Positions 48,881 through 59,802 are shown, counted from the stretch's first letter. The stretch: DNA of 64,000 nucleotides from UBA966 sp046350355 (GCA_046350355.1 JAXMAN010000002.1:372001-436000), one strand, 5' to 3'. Translations and numbers: made by a program. The notes: generated by a model from the sequence alone, not told the origin.

Positions 48881-48917
48881 AAACGCCCCGCGCCGCAAGG
48901 GGTTGCGGCGCGGGGCG
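48881..48917 (-). terminator. hairpin between ssb and rplI
   Basis: A perfect 15-bp stem (48884-48898 with 48903-48917) with a GGGG/CCCC loop. On the minus strand it is followed by TTTCGTG, a weak T tail (48881-48883). It likely ends the ssb message and implies a separate promoter for rplI in 48766-48880. Confidence 0.6.
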
Positions 48918-49019
48918 CTGCCACCGGCGCCCGCGGAAGCCGTGCGTGCGCGATGGCTGAGAATCTGCCGCCGCCCGGGCCGCCGGCGCCGTCCAGCGCC
49001 GGTGCGGGGGCGTGCGGGG

Positions 49020-49499
49020 TCAGAACGGGATGTCTTCCTCGGGCACCTCGGCGTGCGCGGGGGCGTTGCCGCCGCGGCTGCCGCCGCCGGAGCGCGCGCC
49101 CGCGGGCGCGCGGCGCGGGGTCTGGCCGCCCTCGTCGCTCACGTAGCGCTCGCCACCGCCGCCACCCTGGCCGCCGCCCAGGAACTGGAAGTTCTCGATG
49201 ACGACGCGCATCTTCGAGCGCTTGCCGCCCTCCTTGTCCTCCCAGGTGTCGAGCTTCAGGCGCCCCTCGATGAAGATCGGGCGGCCCTTGCTCATGTACT
49301 GCTTGATCACCTCGGCCTGCTTGCCCCAGGCTTCGCAGTCGACGAAGGTGGTCTCCTCGCGGTCCTCGCCGTCCTTGGTGCGGTACTTGCGGTTCACGGC
49401 GAGGCCGACCTCGCAGACCGCCTGCTGGCCGGGCGTGTACTTCAGCTCCGGGTCGCGGGTGAGGTTGCCAATGAGCATGACCTTGTTGAGATTCGCCAT
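49020..49499 (-). CDS. ssb: single-stranded DNA-binding protein
   Basis: 159 residues from the ATG at 49499; codons further upstream read as non-family sequence. OB-fold blocks are MANLNKVMLIGNLTRDPELKY, CEVGLAVNRKYR, TTFVDCEAWGKQAEVIKQYMSKG and FIEGRLKLDTWEDKEGGKRSKMRVVIENFQFLG. A Gly-rich spacer leads to the acidic tip PEEDIPF, which recruits replication and repair partners. It sits between rpsF and rplI, as in many bacteria, but separated from both by hairpins. Confidence 0.96.
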   Translation of the reverse strand: MANLNKVMLIGNLTRDPELKYTPGQQAVCEVGLAVNRKYRTKDGEDREETTFVDCEAWGKQAEVIKQYMSKGRPIFIEGRLKLDTWEDKEGGKRSKMRVVIENFQFLGGGQGGGGGERYVSDEGGQTPRRAPAGARSGGGSRGGNAPAHAEVPEEDIPF

Positions 49500-49637
49500 C
49501 GTCGCACTCCTGTTCGTTCGGATTCTGTTCGGATCGTAGGCCGCCGCCGCATCCGGAGCAAGCCATCCCCGCTCCGGTGCGCGAAGTATCGCCGCCGGCG
49601 CTGCCACACCTGCGACAACGGGAAGTTTTTCCACCGC

Positions 49638-49674
49638 AAAAGCGGCGGACGCCCGGCGAGTGCCGGGCGTCCGC
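49638..49674 (-). terminator. intrinsic terminator after rpsF
   Basis: A perfect 13-bp stem (49645-49657 with 49662-49674), 4-nt loop, and on the minus strand CGCTTTTG after it (TTTT at 49638-49641). Located between rpsF (ends 49759) and ssb (starts 49499). Confidence 0.75.
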
Positions 49675-49758
49675 GAGGGTTTCAGGTGGCCGGGAGCGCC
49701 CGCGGGAGTCCCGCGCGCGTCCCGAAGCGTCCCGCCAGCGGCGGGCGGCCGCGGAGGA

Positions 49759-50151
49759 TCACTCCTCGGTCGGCTCGTCGGCGCGCAGCTTGGCCTCGTC
49801 CGAGGTGCGCTGGGCGGCCTCGGCGTTCTTCATCTGCTCCTCGGTGAGCTCGTCGTTGCGGGTGACGAGCGCGCGCAGCAGCTTCTCGGAGAGACGGCAG
49901 TCGCGCTCGATCTCCTTCACGCGCAGGGTGTCCGCGGTGAAGCGGGCCAGGAAGTAGACGCCGCGCTTGTTGCCCTTGATGTCGTAGGCGAGACGGCGCT
50001 CGTCCCACTTCACCAGGCTGTGCAGGGTCGCCTCGCCCTTGGAGAGGATCTCCTTGATGTGGTCCATCGCGCCGTTCATGTCGGCGGAGGCGGACTGCGG
50101 GAAGACGAACATCGCCTCGTACTTGCCGTTGCGGATCTCGGTGGTGCTCAT
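49759..50151 (-). CDS. rpsF: ribosomal protein bS6
   Basis: 130 residues from the ATG at 50151 with AAGGA upstream. The core fits bS6: YEAMFVFPQSASADMNGAMDHIKEILSKG, WDERRLAYDIKGNKRGVYFLARFTAD, IERDCRLSEKLLRALVTRND. An acidic tail of about 25 residues (EEQMKNAEAAQRTSDEAKL...) is typical. In most bacteria rpsF partners with ssb and rpsR; here it ends at a terminator before ssb, and rpsR is not detected. The upstream gene is pth, 32 nt away, so it is also the tail of the prs-pth run. Confidence 0.96.
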   Translation of the reverse strand: MSTTEIRNGKYEAMFVFPQSASADMNGAMDHIKEILSKGEATLHSLVKWDERRLAYDIKGNKRGVYFLARFTADTLRVKEIERDCRLSEKLLRALVTRNDELTEEQMKNAEAAQRTSDEAKLRADEPTEE

Positions 50152-50183
50152 GGTGTTTCCTTGTGAATGGTTGCTTGGTGTCG

Positions 50184-50771
50184 TCAGGCGCCGTTACCGG
50201 CGGCGGCCTTGCGGTTGAAACGGTTCATCGCCTCCTCGAGGCCGCGCGTCGCCCACGTCTGCGCCGCGTCCGCGGCCTCGACGATGGACTGCTCGACGAG
50301 GGGCGCCTGCTCGGGCGTGAAGCGGCCGAGCACGTAGTCCACCTGCCGGACGCGGCCGGGCGCGTCGACTCCGACGCGCAGGCGTGCCCAGTAGTTGGAC
50401 CCGAGCTTGAGGCCGATGTCGGCGAGACCGTTGTGCCCGCCGCTGGAGCCGTCCGGACGGAGCCGGATCGAGCCGCAGGGCAGGGCGATGTCGTCGACGA
50501 TCACGAGCAGGTCCTTCGACGGCTCCAGCTTGAAGAACTGGACCGCCTCGAGGACGGAGCGTCCCGAGAGGTTCATGAAGGTCGTGGGCTTGAGAAGCAG
50601 GCACTTCTCGTCCCCGACCTGCGCCTCGACGGCGAGGCCGCTGAACCGGCTCCGCGGCGCCGCGCCGGGCGCGATGCGCGCGGCGAGGCGGTCGACCACG
50701 GCGAAGCCCGCGTTGTGGCGGGTTCCGGCGTACTCGAGTCCGGGGTTGCCGAGTCCGACGATGAGCTTCAC
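50184..50771 (-). CDS. pth: peptidyl-tRNA hydrolase
   Basis: 195 residues starting at GTG (50771), with GGAG 6 nt upstream. Pth frees tRNA from prematurely released peptidyl-tRNA. MKLIVGLGNPGLEYAGTRHNAGFAVVD contains the catalytic His (RHNAGF) and the Asn. KPTTFMNLSGRSVLEA, IVDDIALPCGSIRLRPDGSSGGHNGLADI with the Asp and the second His/Asn block, and GVDAPGRVRQVDYVLGRF complete the family pattern. The order rplY-pth after prs matches the conserved gcaD-prs-ctc-pth arrangement of other bacteria. Confidence 0.97.
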   Translation of the reverse strand: MKLIVGLGNPGLEYAGTRHNAGFAVVDRLAARIAPGAAPRSRFSGLAVEAQVGDEKCLLLKPTTFMNLSGRSVLEAVQFFKLEPSKDLLVIVDDIALPCGSIRLRPDGSSGGHNGLADIGLKLGSNYWARLRVGVDAPGRVRQVDYVLGRFTPEQAPLVEQSIVEAADAAQTWATRGLEEAMNRFNRKAAAGNGA

Positions 50772-50849
50772 GGTGCGCTCCGATGCAGGCTGCGCGCCGC
50801 CGCGCGCCGTCCCGGAGCGGGGGCTCCGGGACGGTCACGGCGACGGGGG

Positions 50850-51509
50850 TCACTTCTTCTTGGCGGCGTCGGCCGCGGGGGCGGCCTCCTCCTTCTTCGC
50901 GGTGAGGACCTCCGGCTCGGCCTTGCCCTCGGCGGGCGTGGCCTCGGCGGCGGCCTCTTCCTTCACGACCTCGACGCGGCAGACGATGTGGTCGGGGTCG
51001 CTGACGGCGGCGACGCCGGCGGGGAGCTTGATCTGCGCGACGGTGAGCGTCTCGCCCATCGTCGAGAGGTCGACCTTGATCTCCTCGGGGATCGCGCGCA
51101 CCTTGCAGCTGATCTCGATCTCGGCCATCTCGTGGACGAGGATCGCGCCGGGCTTGCGGGAGGCCTCGGGGGCGCCGACGAAGGTCAGGTGGACCTTGAC
51201 CTTCACGACCTCGTCGAGGTTGACGCGCGCGAGGTCGAGGTGGATCACGTTGTCGCCGAGGTAGCCGAACTGCAGGTCCTTGACGAGGACGGTGTCGCTC
51301 TTGCCGTCGTCGAACTTGAGCTCGAGGACGTGCGTGCCCTTCTTGAGCGCGTTGAGGATCTCGCGCGAATCGAGGGCGATCGCCAGCGGCGCAGCGCCGT
51401 GGCCGTAGACGTTGGCGGGCATCTGGCCCGCGTCGCGCATCCGCCGGGTGTAGCGGGTGCCGAGCTTCTCGCGCTTCTTCGCGACGAGGACTGGAGTCTC
51501 CTTGGACAT
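50850..51509 (-). CDS. rplY: ribosomal protein bL25 (Ctc type)
   Basis: About 219 residues. Of two close ATGs (51515 and 51509), 51509 has the better spacing (8 nt) from AAGGAG. The N-terminal 5S-RNA-binding domain (VAKKREKLGTRYTRRMRDAGQMPANVYGHG, then IALDSREILNALKKG) is followed by the TL5/Ctc C-terminal domain (VVKVKVHLTFVGAPEASRKPGAILVHEMAEIEISCKVRAIPEEIKVDLS). An Ala/Glu/Lys-rich tail of about 40 residues ends the protein, like the tail on rplI. It sits between prs and pth, so is co-transcribed. Confidence 0.95.
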   Translation of the reverse strand: MSKETPVLVAKKREKLGTRYTRRMRDAGQMPANVYGHGAAPLAIALDSREILNALKKGTHVLELKFDDGKSDTVLVKDLQFGYLGDNVIHLDLARVNLDEVVKVKVHLTFVGAPEASRKPGAILVHEMAEIEISCKVRAIPEEIKVDLSTMGETLTVAQIKLPAGVAAVSDPDHIVCRVEVVKEEAAAEATPAEGKAEPEVLTAKKEEAAPAADAAKKK

Positions 51510-51589
51510 GGTCATGTCTCCTTTCGAGTGGAGTGTTGGATGGAACGGTTCAAAGTCTGCGGGGATCGGTCCGGCCCCTCGCGGGGCGG

Positions 51590-52573
51590 TCAGCGCTTGA
51601 CGCCGATCCCGTCGCGGAACATCGCGCTGACGCTCTGGTCGTGGTGGATGCGGTGGACGGCCTCGCCCAGCAGGCGGGCCACGGAGCGGACGGTGAGCTT
51701 GGCCTCCAGCGGCTTCAGGCGCTCGCCGCCGGGGATGGTGTCGGTGACGGTGACGCGGCTGATCGCCGGCGTGTCCAGGCGCTGGAAGGCCTGGCCGACG
51801 AGGACGGCGTGCGTGCACGCGCACTCGCAGCCGGTCGCGCCCTCCTCCATGACGACCTTGGCGGCCTCGGCCACGGTGCCCGCGGTCGAGATCATGTCGT
51901 CGAACATGAGGACGCGGCGGCCCTTCACCTCGCCGATGAGGTTCTTGACGCTCACCTTCGAGCCGCTCTGGCGGCGCTTGTCGATGATCGCCATGTCGCA
52001 GCCGAGGAGGTTCGCGTACATGTTCGCGACCTTCACGTTGCCGACGTCGGGGCTGACGACGACGCAGTCGCCGAGCTCGCCGCGGAGGTTCTGGTAGTAC
52101 TCGGCGAGCACCGGCGCGGCGGTCAGGTGGTCCACCGGGATGTCGAAGAAGCCCTGGATCTGCGCGGCGTGCAGGTCGACGCAGAGCACGCGGTCGCAGC
52201 CGGCGCCGGTGATCAGGTTGGCGACGAGCTTCGCGGTGATCGGCACGCGCCCCTCGTCCTTGCGGTCCTGGCGCGCGTAGCCGAAGTAGGGGATGACCGC
52301 CGTGATGCGCTTGGCGCTCGCGCGGCGCAGGCAGTCGATGTAGATGAGCAGCTCCATCAGGCTCTCGTTGACCGGAGCGCAGGTGCTGCCCACGATGTAG
52401 CAGTCGCGGCCGCGGACGTCCTCGGAGAGCTTCACGAGCAGCTCGCCGTCGGGGAACTGCACCGTCTCGGCCTGGCCGAGCGGCAGCTCGATGTGCTCGC
52501 ACATCCGCATCGCCAGCTCGCGGCCGCTGCGGCTGGCGAAGATCTTCAGGTGGTCCCGGTTCGCGGTGCTCAT
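51590..52573 (-). CDS. prs: ribose-phosphate pyrophosphokinase
   Basis: 327 residues from the ATG at 52573, overlapping the GlmU-like stop by 4 nt. PRPP synthetase transfers pyrophosphate from ATP to ribose 5-phosphate. FASRSGRELAMRM, FPDGELLVKLSEDVRG, PYFGYARQDRKDEGRVPITAKLVANLI, DLHAAQIQGFFDIPVDHL (flexible loop and metal site) and MFDDMISTAGTV (the PRPP-binding loop) are all conserved. Product feeds purines, pyrimidines, histidine, NAD and tryptophan. Confidence 0.97.
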   Translation of the reverse strand: MSTANRDHLKIFASRSGRELAMRMCEHIELPLGQAETVQFPDGELLVKLSEDVRGRDCYIVGSTCAPVNESLMELLIYIDCLRRASAKRITAVIPYFGYARQDRKDEGRVPITAKLVANLITGAGCDRVLCVDLHAAQIQGFFDIPVDHLTAAPVLAEYYQNLRGELGDCVVVSPDVGNVKVANMYANLLGCDMAIIDKRRQSGSKVSVKNLIGEVKGRRVLMFDDMISTAGTVAEAAKVVMEEGATGCECACTHAVLVGQAFQRLDTPAISRVTVTDTIPGGERLKPLEAKLTVRSVARLLGEAVHRIHHDQSVSAMFRDGIGVKR

Positions 52574-53367
52574 GCGCGTGCTCCGATGGAGGATGCGGAA
52601 CGGCTGGAGAGGATGCGGCTGACCTCGTCGAGCTGCTCCGGCGTGTTGACGCTGAGCACGTCCTCGGGCGGCACCGCGTCGACGACGCTGACGCGGCGCC
52701 CGTCGCGCAGCAGCAGCTCGAAGACGTCGGTCAGGTAGTACTCGCCGCTGGCGTTCTGGTTGGTGACGCGGCGCAGCGCGTCGAAGAGGTCCGCGGTGCG
52801 GAAGCAGTAGTACGAGGGGTTGATCTCGCGGATCTTCAGCTGCTCCGGCGTGGCGTCCTTCTGCTCGACGATGCGGCGGAAGGCGCCGTGCGCGTCGCGC
52901 TCGATGCGGCCGTAGCCCTGCGGGTCGGGGATGACCGCGGTGGCCAGCGTCGCCGAGGCGCGCGACTCGCGGTGCGTGTCCAGCAGGACCTGCAGCGTGT
53001 GCGGGCGGATGAGCGGGCCGTCGCCGCAGAGGACCAGGACGTCCTCGCCGAGCGCGCCGCGCTCGAGCAGCGGACGCGCCATGTCGACCGCGTGGCCGGT
53101 GCCGAGCTGCGGCATCTGCATCACGAACTCGACGCCGCCGCGCCCCTGGAAGTGGCCGCGCACGAGCTCCGCGCCGTGGCCGATGACCAGCACGACCGGT
53201 GCGCAGCCGACGGTGCGCGCCGCGTCGACGACCCACTCCACCATCGGGCGCCCGTTGGCCGGATGCATGACCTTGGGCAGGTCGCTCTTCATGCGCGTGC
53301 CCTTGCCGGCGGCCAGGATGATGGCGCTGCGGGTCGTCGTCGCGGGATTGGTGTTGCTGCTGGTCAC
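52570..53367 (-). CDS. GlmU N-terminal-type nucleotidyltransferase (UDP-GlcNAc pyrophosphorylase), single domain
   Basis: 265 residues from GTG (53367). The signature SAIILAAGKGTRMKSDLPKVMHP is the uridylyltransferase loop. PQLGTGHAVDMARPLL, VLVLCGDGPLIRP (Asp that binds the metal), IVEQKDATPEQLKIREINPSYYCF and NASGEYYLTDVFELL follow GlmU. The left-handed beta-helix acetyltransferase half of GlmU is absent: the protein stops right after the nucleotidyltransferase domain. Acetylation of glucosamine 1-phosphate must be done by another enzyme. It is the first gene of a run through prs, rplY, pth, rpsF; gcaD (glmU)-prs-ctc-pth order is well known. Confidence 0.9.
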   Translation of the reverse strand: MTSSNTNPATTTRSAIILAAGKGTRMKSDLPKVMHPANGRPMVEWVVDAARTVGCAPVVLVIGHGAELVRGHFQGRGGVEFVMQMPQLGTGHAVDMARPLLERGALGEDVLVLCGDGPLIRPHTLQVLLDTHRESRASATLATAVIPDPQGYGRIERDAHGAFRRIVEQKDATPEQLKIREINPSYYCFRTADLFDALRRVTNQNASGEYYLTDVFELLLRDGRRVSVVDAVPPEDVLSVNTPEQLDEVSRILSSRSASSIGARA

Positions 53368-53422
53368 GTCGGGCTCGCGGGGGAGTCCATCGACGCATGC
53401 AGCGCGCCCGGGGGCGGGGGAG

Positions 53423-53493
53423 TTGGCCCGCTAGGATTCGAACCTAGACAAGGAGTACCAAAAACTCCTGTGCTACCGTTACACCACGGGCCA
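53423..53493 (-). tRNA. tRNA-Gln (anticodon UUG)
   Basis: The minus strand folds into a full cloverleaf of 71 nt. The acceptor stem is TGGCCCG paired with CGGGCCA. The D-arm lies around GTGTAACGGTAG. The anticodon stem GGAGT/ACTCC holds the loop TTTTGGT, giving anticodon UUG and reading CAA. The T-arm is CTAGG-TTCGAAT-CCTAG. The CCA end is not encoded. It lies just upstream (in the direction of reading) of the GlmU-like gene, with 55 nt between. Confidence 0.95.
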
Positions 53494-53563
53494 GCAGCTG
53501 CGTCGATGGTATGTGCGGGGAAACGGTGCTCTCTGCGGAGCGCTCTCCAGGGTTCTCCATCCA

Positions 53564-53587
53564 CCGCGCGGTCGCGCGACCGCGCGG
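53564..53587. promoter_or_regulatory. 24-bp perfect palindrome, possible operator
   Basis: The 24 bases 53564-53587 equal their own reverse complement (start CCGCGCGG, end CCGCGCGG), followed directly by a 10-bp palindrome (GGATCGATCC, 53586-53595). It is in the 288-nt gap between tRNA-Gln (minus) and the aldehyde dehydrogenase (plus, 195 nt away). There is no T run, so it is unlikely to be a terminator. The rest of this gap (53494-53781) shows no gene. Confidence 0.55.
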
Positions 53588-53781
53588 ATCGATCCGTTGC
53601 GCGGAAAGGGTGGAACCCTGGCCGCGGCACCCTCGAGGCTGGAGCAGGCGGTCATGCCGCTTCGCGCTGCACCATGCGGCGCCAGGCTTGCAAGCCAGTC
53701 GCCGACGGCCCGTGATGAGGGACCGCGCAGGATAGCGCGGCCCCGCAGCGGCGTCGACGGCGGTGGCCCTATCCTGCCCGC

Positions 53782-55163
<1,382 letters not shown>

Positions 55164-55164
<1 letters not shown>

Positions 55165-55808
55165 TGGCGCGGCCGCTCACGCCCGACCTGGTGCTGACGG
55201 GGTACCTGCGCGGGGCCTTCCCGATGGCGGATCCCGACACGGGGCAGGTGGACTGGTTCACCTGCGATCCGCGGGCGATCGTGCCGCTGGACGGGCGCTT
55301 CCACGTGCCGCACTCGCTGGCGCGGCTGGTGCGGCGGCATCCCTTCGAGCTGCGCACGGACACCGCCTTCGAGGCGGTCACCGCCCACTGCGCGCGCGAC
55401 CGCAACCCCGAGAACCGCAGCTGGATCAGCCCCGAGATCCGCGCCGTCTACGCGCGCCTGCACACGATGGGCCACGCGCACTCGGTGGAGGCCTGGCGCG
55501 ACGGCGAGCTCGTCGGCGGCCTCTACGGCGTGGCGATCCACGGCGCCTTCTTCGGCGAGAGCATGTTCTGCCTCCCCGAACGCGGCGGCAGCAACGCCAG
55601 CAAGATCTGCCTGGTGCATCTGGTCGAGCGCCTGCGCGCGGGGGGCTACCTGCTCTGCGACTCGCAGTACGCGAACGAGCACATGACGCGCTTCGGCGTC
55701 GTGGAGATCCCGGCGGCGGAGTACCTCTCGATGCTCGAGGACGCCGTGGAGGTGCGCGCGCAGTGGGATGCGATCGACCGCGCGCCCCCGGAGCGAACGA
55801 CGGATTGA
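55164..55808 (+). CDS. aat: leucyl/phenylalanyl-tRNA-protein transferase
   Basis: 214 residues from the ATG at 55164. Aat adds Leu or Phe to the N-terminus of proteins beginning with Arg or Lys, marking them for ClpS-ClpAP degradation (N-end rule). Family blocks: DLVLTGYLRGAFPMADPDTGQVDWFTCDPRAIVPLD, HVPHSLARLVRRHPFELRTDTAFEAV, WISPEIRAVYARLHTMGHAHSVEAW, GVAIHGAFFGESMFCLPERGGSNASKICLVHLVERL and YLLCDSQYANEHMTRFG. The partners clpA and clpS are not in the window. It shares a start/stop overlap with the aldehyde dehydrogenase, so co-expression is likely. Confidence 0.96.
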
Positions 55809-56171
55809 CTGGCGTGTCCCGGAAGCTCAGCGCGTCGTGGCCAGGAGGCCGGCGGCGCGCTCGCGCGTCTGCATCCCGGAGGCGGCGAGCCCGCGCGCGC
55901 GGATCGCGGAACGCCCGCCGAGGCTGATGCGGCGACAGCACGCATGCAGCAGCGCGCGATCGGCGCGCCGCATCGCGGCGTCACCGGTCGGATGGTCAGG
56001 AAGGGTTCGCGGCGCAGGCGCGGCCGTGAGCATGGTGCAGAAGGGTAGCCGCCGGGGGAGCCGAGTCAACACGAAAACCCCCGGACTTCGCCGGGTTTCC
56101 GTCGGGGGGTGCCGCCGTGGGCGGCAAGGAAGCGCGCCCGGAAGGCCTTTCGGCCACGGGAGCTTCAGCGC
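55809..56171. other. 363-nt gap between aat and ychF
   Basis: No convincing gene. A minus-strand frame of about 80 codons (55827-56072) has an Arg/Ala-rich sequence with no recognisable feature and looks like chance. The right part holds the ychF terminator (56074-56098) and a 7-bp hairpin (56110-56126) just after the ychF stop. The left part is the 3' flank of aat with no T-tailed hairpin that I can see. Confidence 0.6.
56074..56098 (-). terminator. intrinsic terminator for ychF
   Basis: On the minus strand AACCCGG pairs with CCGGGGGTT (one-base bulge tolerated) around a 6-nt loop, then TTTTCG (56074-56077). It is 74 nt beyond the ychF stop. Confidence 0.7.
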
Positions 56172-57260
<1,089 letters not shown>

Positions 57261-57390
57261 AGGGGGGGTGGATGGTACGCTTTTCGCGTTCCTTCGGCGC
57301 CGACGCGTCCGGGGGAAATGCCCGGCGCAGGACGCGCCGGACGAGGGTTCGCCGCGGCGCGCACGCGCGTCCGCGGGGTCAGGACGGCCG

Positions 57391-59802
57391 ATGCCCAGCG
57401 AGAGCGCGACAGCGACGAATGCACGCGGCGGCCACGCCTTCGAGCGGCGGATGATCGCCGTGGCGGTCGCCATGCTCGTGGTGGTCGGCGCGATGACCGC
57501 GCGCCTCTTCAGCATCACCGTCGTCGACGGCGGCTCGCACCGCGCGGCGGCGCGCAGCCGGCTCGACGACAGCACGCTGCTGCCGACGGTGCGCGGCTCG
57601 ATCCTGGACCGCAAGGGGCGCGTCCTCGCCGAGAGCGTGCCCAGCTACGACCTCGCCGTGAACTACGCCGTCGTCAGCGGCGACTGGATGGAGGAGCGCG
57701 CGATCGCGCTGGCGAAGAAGCGCGTCGGCCGCGCGGCGTGGAACAAGCTCGCGCCCGCGCAGCGGCGCGCGGAGGCGGCGGCGGAGCGCCCCGCGCTCGA
57801 CGCGCAGGTGGGCGCGGTGCTCGACCAGGCGTGCGCGATCGTCGGCGCCACGCGCGACGAGATGGACACGCGCCTGGGCGAGATCCGCATGCAGGTCGAG
57901 CGCATGGCCAACGCCGTCTGGAGCGCGCGCCTGGACGGCGAACGCGAGAAGTACGGCGAGGACGCCGAGGTCGCGACGCCGCGCACGCCCATCGCGCAGG
58001 AGCGGCAGTCGCATGTCGTCTTCACGCACCTGGAGACGCGCCAGGCCTTCGAGCTGCGCAAGCTCGCGGACGCTTCCGGCGGCATCATCGAGGTGCTCGA
58101 CGGCACGCGCCGCGTCTACCCCTGGAACGACGTCGCGGTGACGCTCGAGCGGCGCGCGCTCCCGCGCCCGCTGCGCGGCGCGTCGCTGCGGGTGGAGGTG
58201 CGCGGCGTCGCGGACCACCTCGTGGGCGCCGTGCGCGAGGAGGTCTGGCACGAGGACCTGGTGCGCCGCCCGCTGACCGACGAGCTCGGCGCGATCACCG
58301 ACCTCGGCGGCTACCGGCCGGGCCGCGACATGATCGGCAGCAGCGGCATCGAGCGCACCTACGACGACTGGCTGCGCGGCCTGCGCGGGCGCGTCCGCAC
58401 GCACCGCGACGACGGCTCGACCGAGCGCACCGAGCCCGAGCGCGGCAAGGACCTGCAGCTCACCGTCGACATCGCGCTGCAGGCGCGCGTGCAGGCGCTC
58501 TTCGATCCCAAGGTGGGACTCGCGCGCGTGCAGCAGTGGCACTACGGCTGGGACAAGGAGGGCAACCCCAAGCCCACGCTGCTGCCGTACCTCTCCGAGC
58601 TCAACGGCGCGGCGGTGGTGCTGGACGTCGACAGCGCGGAGGTGCTGGCGATGGTCTCCTGGCCCACCGTCGCCGCGGGCGAGGCGATGGGCGCCGCGGA
58701 GCGGGCGATGCGCGAGCCCGCGCTCAACCGCGCGATCGGCGTCTCCTACCCGCCGGGATCGATCATCAAGCCGCTGGTCTACGTGGGCGCGGTGAAGTCG
58801 GGGGTCTTCCCCGTCGACGGCACCGTCGAGTGCAACGGCTACTTCTTCGGCCCGAAGGACTCCTTCGGCCGCTGCTGGATCTACCGCCCGCAGAACTCGA
58901 TCAAGTCGCACCAGGAGCAGCTCCAGCGTCCGCTGGACGTGCGCGACGGGCTGCGCGTGAGCTGCAACATCTTCTTCTTCACGATCGCCGACCGCATGGG
59001 GCTGCGCCCGCTGGTGGACTGGTACGCGCAGTTCGGGCTCGGGCGCCCGCTGGACACCGGACTGGGCCGCTACGAGCCGGTGCGCGACGCGCAGGGGCGC
59101 GTCATCGCCGAGCGCGTGGTGGGCGAGGCGGCGGGGCGCTTCCCCTCGCTCGAGGGATCGCCCGCGGAGCTGCGCGGGCGCGCGATCAACATCGGCATCG
59201 GGCAGGGCGAGCTCGAGTGGTCGCCGGTGCAGGCGGCCAACGCGTACGCGACGCTCGCGCGCGGCGGCCTCCTGCGCGACGCGGAGCTGCTGCGCACCGC
59301 GGTGCCCGGGCGCGCGCCGCGGCGCACCGGCGACCTCGCGCTCGACCCGCGCGCCTGCGACATGGTGCTCGAGGGACTGCGGCAGGCGGTGCAGGAGCCG
59401 ACCGGCACGGGCCACCACTTCCAGCTCGAGGACCGCAGCCGCGAGCCCGTCGTGAACGCGCCCGGCGTGGTCGTGTGGGCCAAGACCGGCACCGCCACGC
59501 GCGCCGCGCTGGGCTACGACGACGACGGCGACGGCAAGCGCGACCGCTTCATCAAGGGGCTCGACCACGGCTGGTTCGTCGGCCTGGTGGGCGAGGCGGG
59601 CGCGCGCCGCCCGCGCTACGCGATCGCGGTGCTGCTGGAGAACGGCGGCAGCGGCGGCAAGAGCGCCGGTCCGATCGCCAACCAGATCATCCACGCGCTC
59701 ATCGCCGAGGGCTACCTCGCCGGGGACGGGCACACGCCGTCGACGCGCTCGCCGATGCCCGCGGCCGAGGACGAGATCGAGCCCACCGGAGGCGCGGGAT
59801 GA
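57391..59802 (+). CDS. mrdA: penicillin-binding protein 2 (elongasome transpeptidase)
   Basis: 803 residues from the ATG at 57391 (AGGA 6 nt upstream). One membrane anchor (about 21-42: MIAVAVAMLVVVGAMTARLF), a pedestal region starting GSILDRKGRVLAESVPSYDLAVN, and a transpeptidase domain with all class B motifs: SIIK (Ser457 nucleophile, Lys460), SCN (524-526) and KTG (698-700). It is longer than typical PBP2 (about 630), chiefly from a helical, charged insertion around residues 90-210 and loops in the pedestal. The overlap with rodA (ATGA at 59799) marks the side-wall synthase pair. mreB and mreCD are not in the window. Confidence 0.95.
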   Translation: MPSESATATNARGGHAFERRMIAVAVAMLVVVGAMTARLFSITVVDGGSHRAAARSRLDDSTLLPTVRGSILDRKGRVLAESVPSYDLAVNYAVVSGDWMEERAIALAKKRVGRAAWNKLAPAQRRAEAAAERPALDAQVGAVLDQACAIVGATRDEMDTRLGEIRMQVERMANAVWSARLDGEREKYGEDAEVATPRTPIAQERQSHVVFTHLETRQAFELRKLADASGGIIEVLDGTRRVYPWNDVAVTLERRALPRPLRGASLRVEVRGVADHLVGAVREEVWHEDLVRRPLTDELGAITDLGGYRPGRDMIGSSGIERTYDDWLRGLRGRVRTHRDDGSTERTEPERGKDLQLTVDIALQARVQALFDPKVGLARVQQWHYGWDKEGNPKPTLLPYLSELNGAAVVLDVDSAEVLAMVSWPTVAAGEAMGAAERAMREPALNRAIGVSYPPGSIIKPLVYVGAVKSGVFPVDGTVECNGYFFGPKDSFGRCWIYRPQNSIKSHQEQLQRPLDVRDGLRVSCNIFFFTIADRMGLRPLVDWYAQFGLGRPLDTGLGRYEPVRDAQGRVIAERVVGEAAGRFPSLEGSPAELRGRAINIGIGQGELEWSPVQAANAYATLARGGLLRDAELLRTAVPGRAPRRTGDLALDPRACDMVLEGLRQAVQEPTGTGHHFQLEDRSREPVVNAPGVVVWAKTGTATRAALGYDDDGDGKRDRFIKGLDHGWFVGLVGEAGARRPRYAIAVLLENGGSGGKSAGPIANQIIHALIAEGYLAGDGHTPSTRSPMPAAEDEIEPTGGAG

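Noticed and set aside
55827..56072. Small minus-strand frame after aat
   Set aside because: Arg/Ala-rich, no ribosome site, overlaps the end of the ychF transcript; no evidence of a real product.
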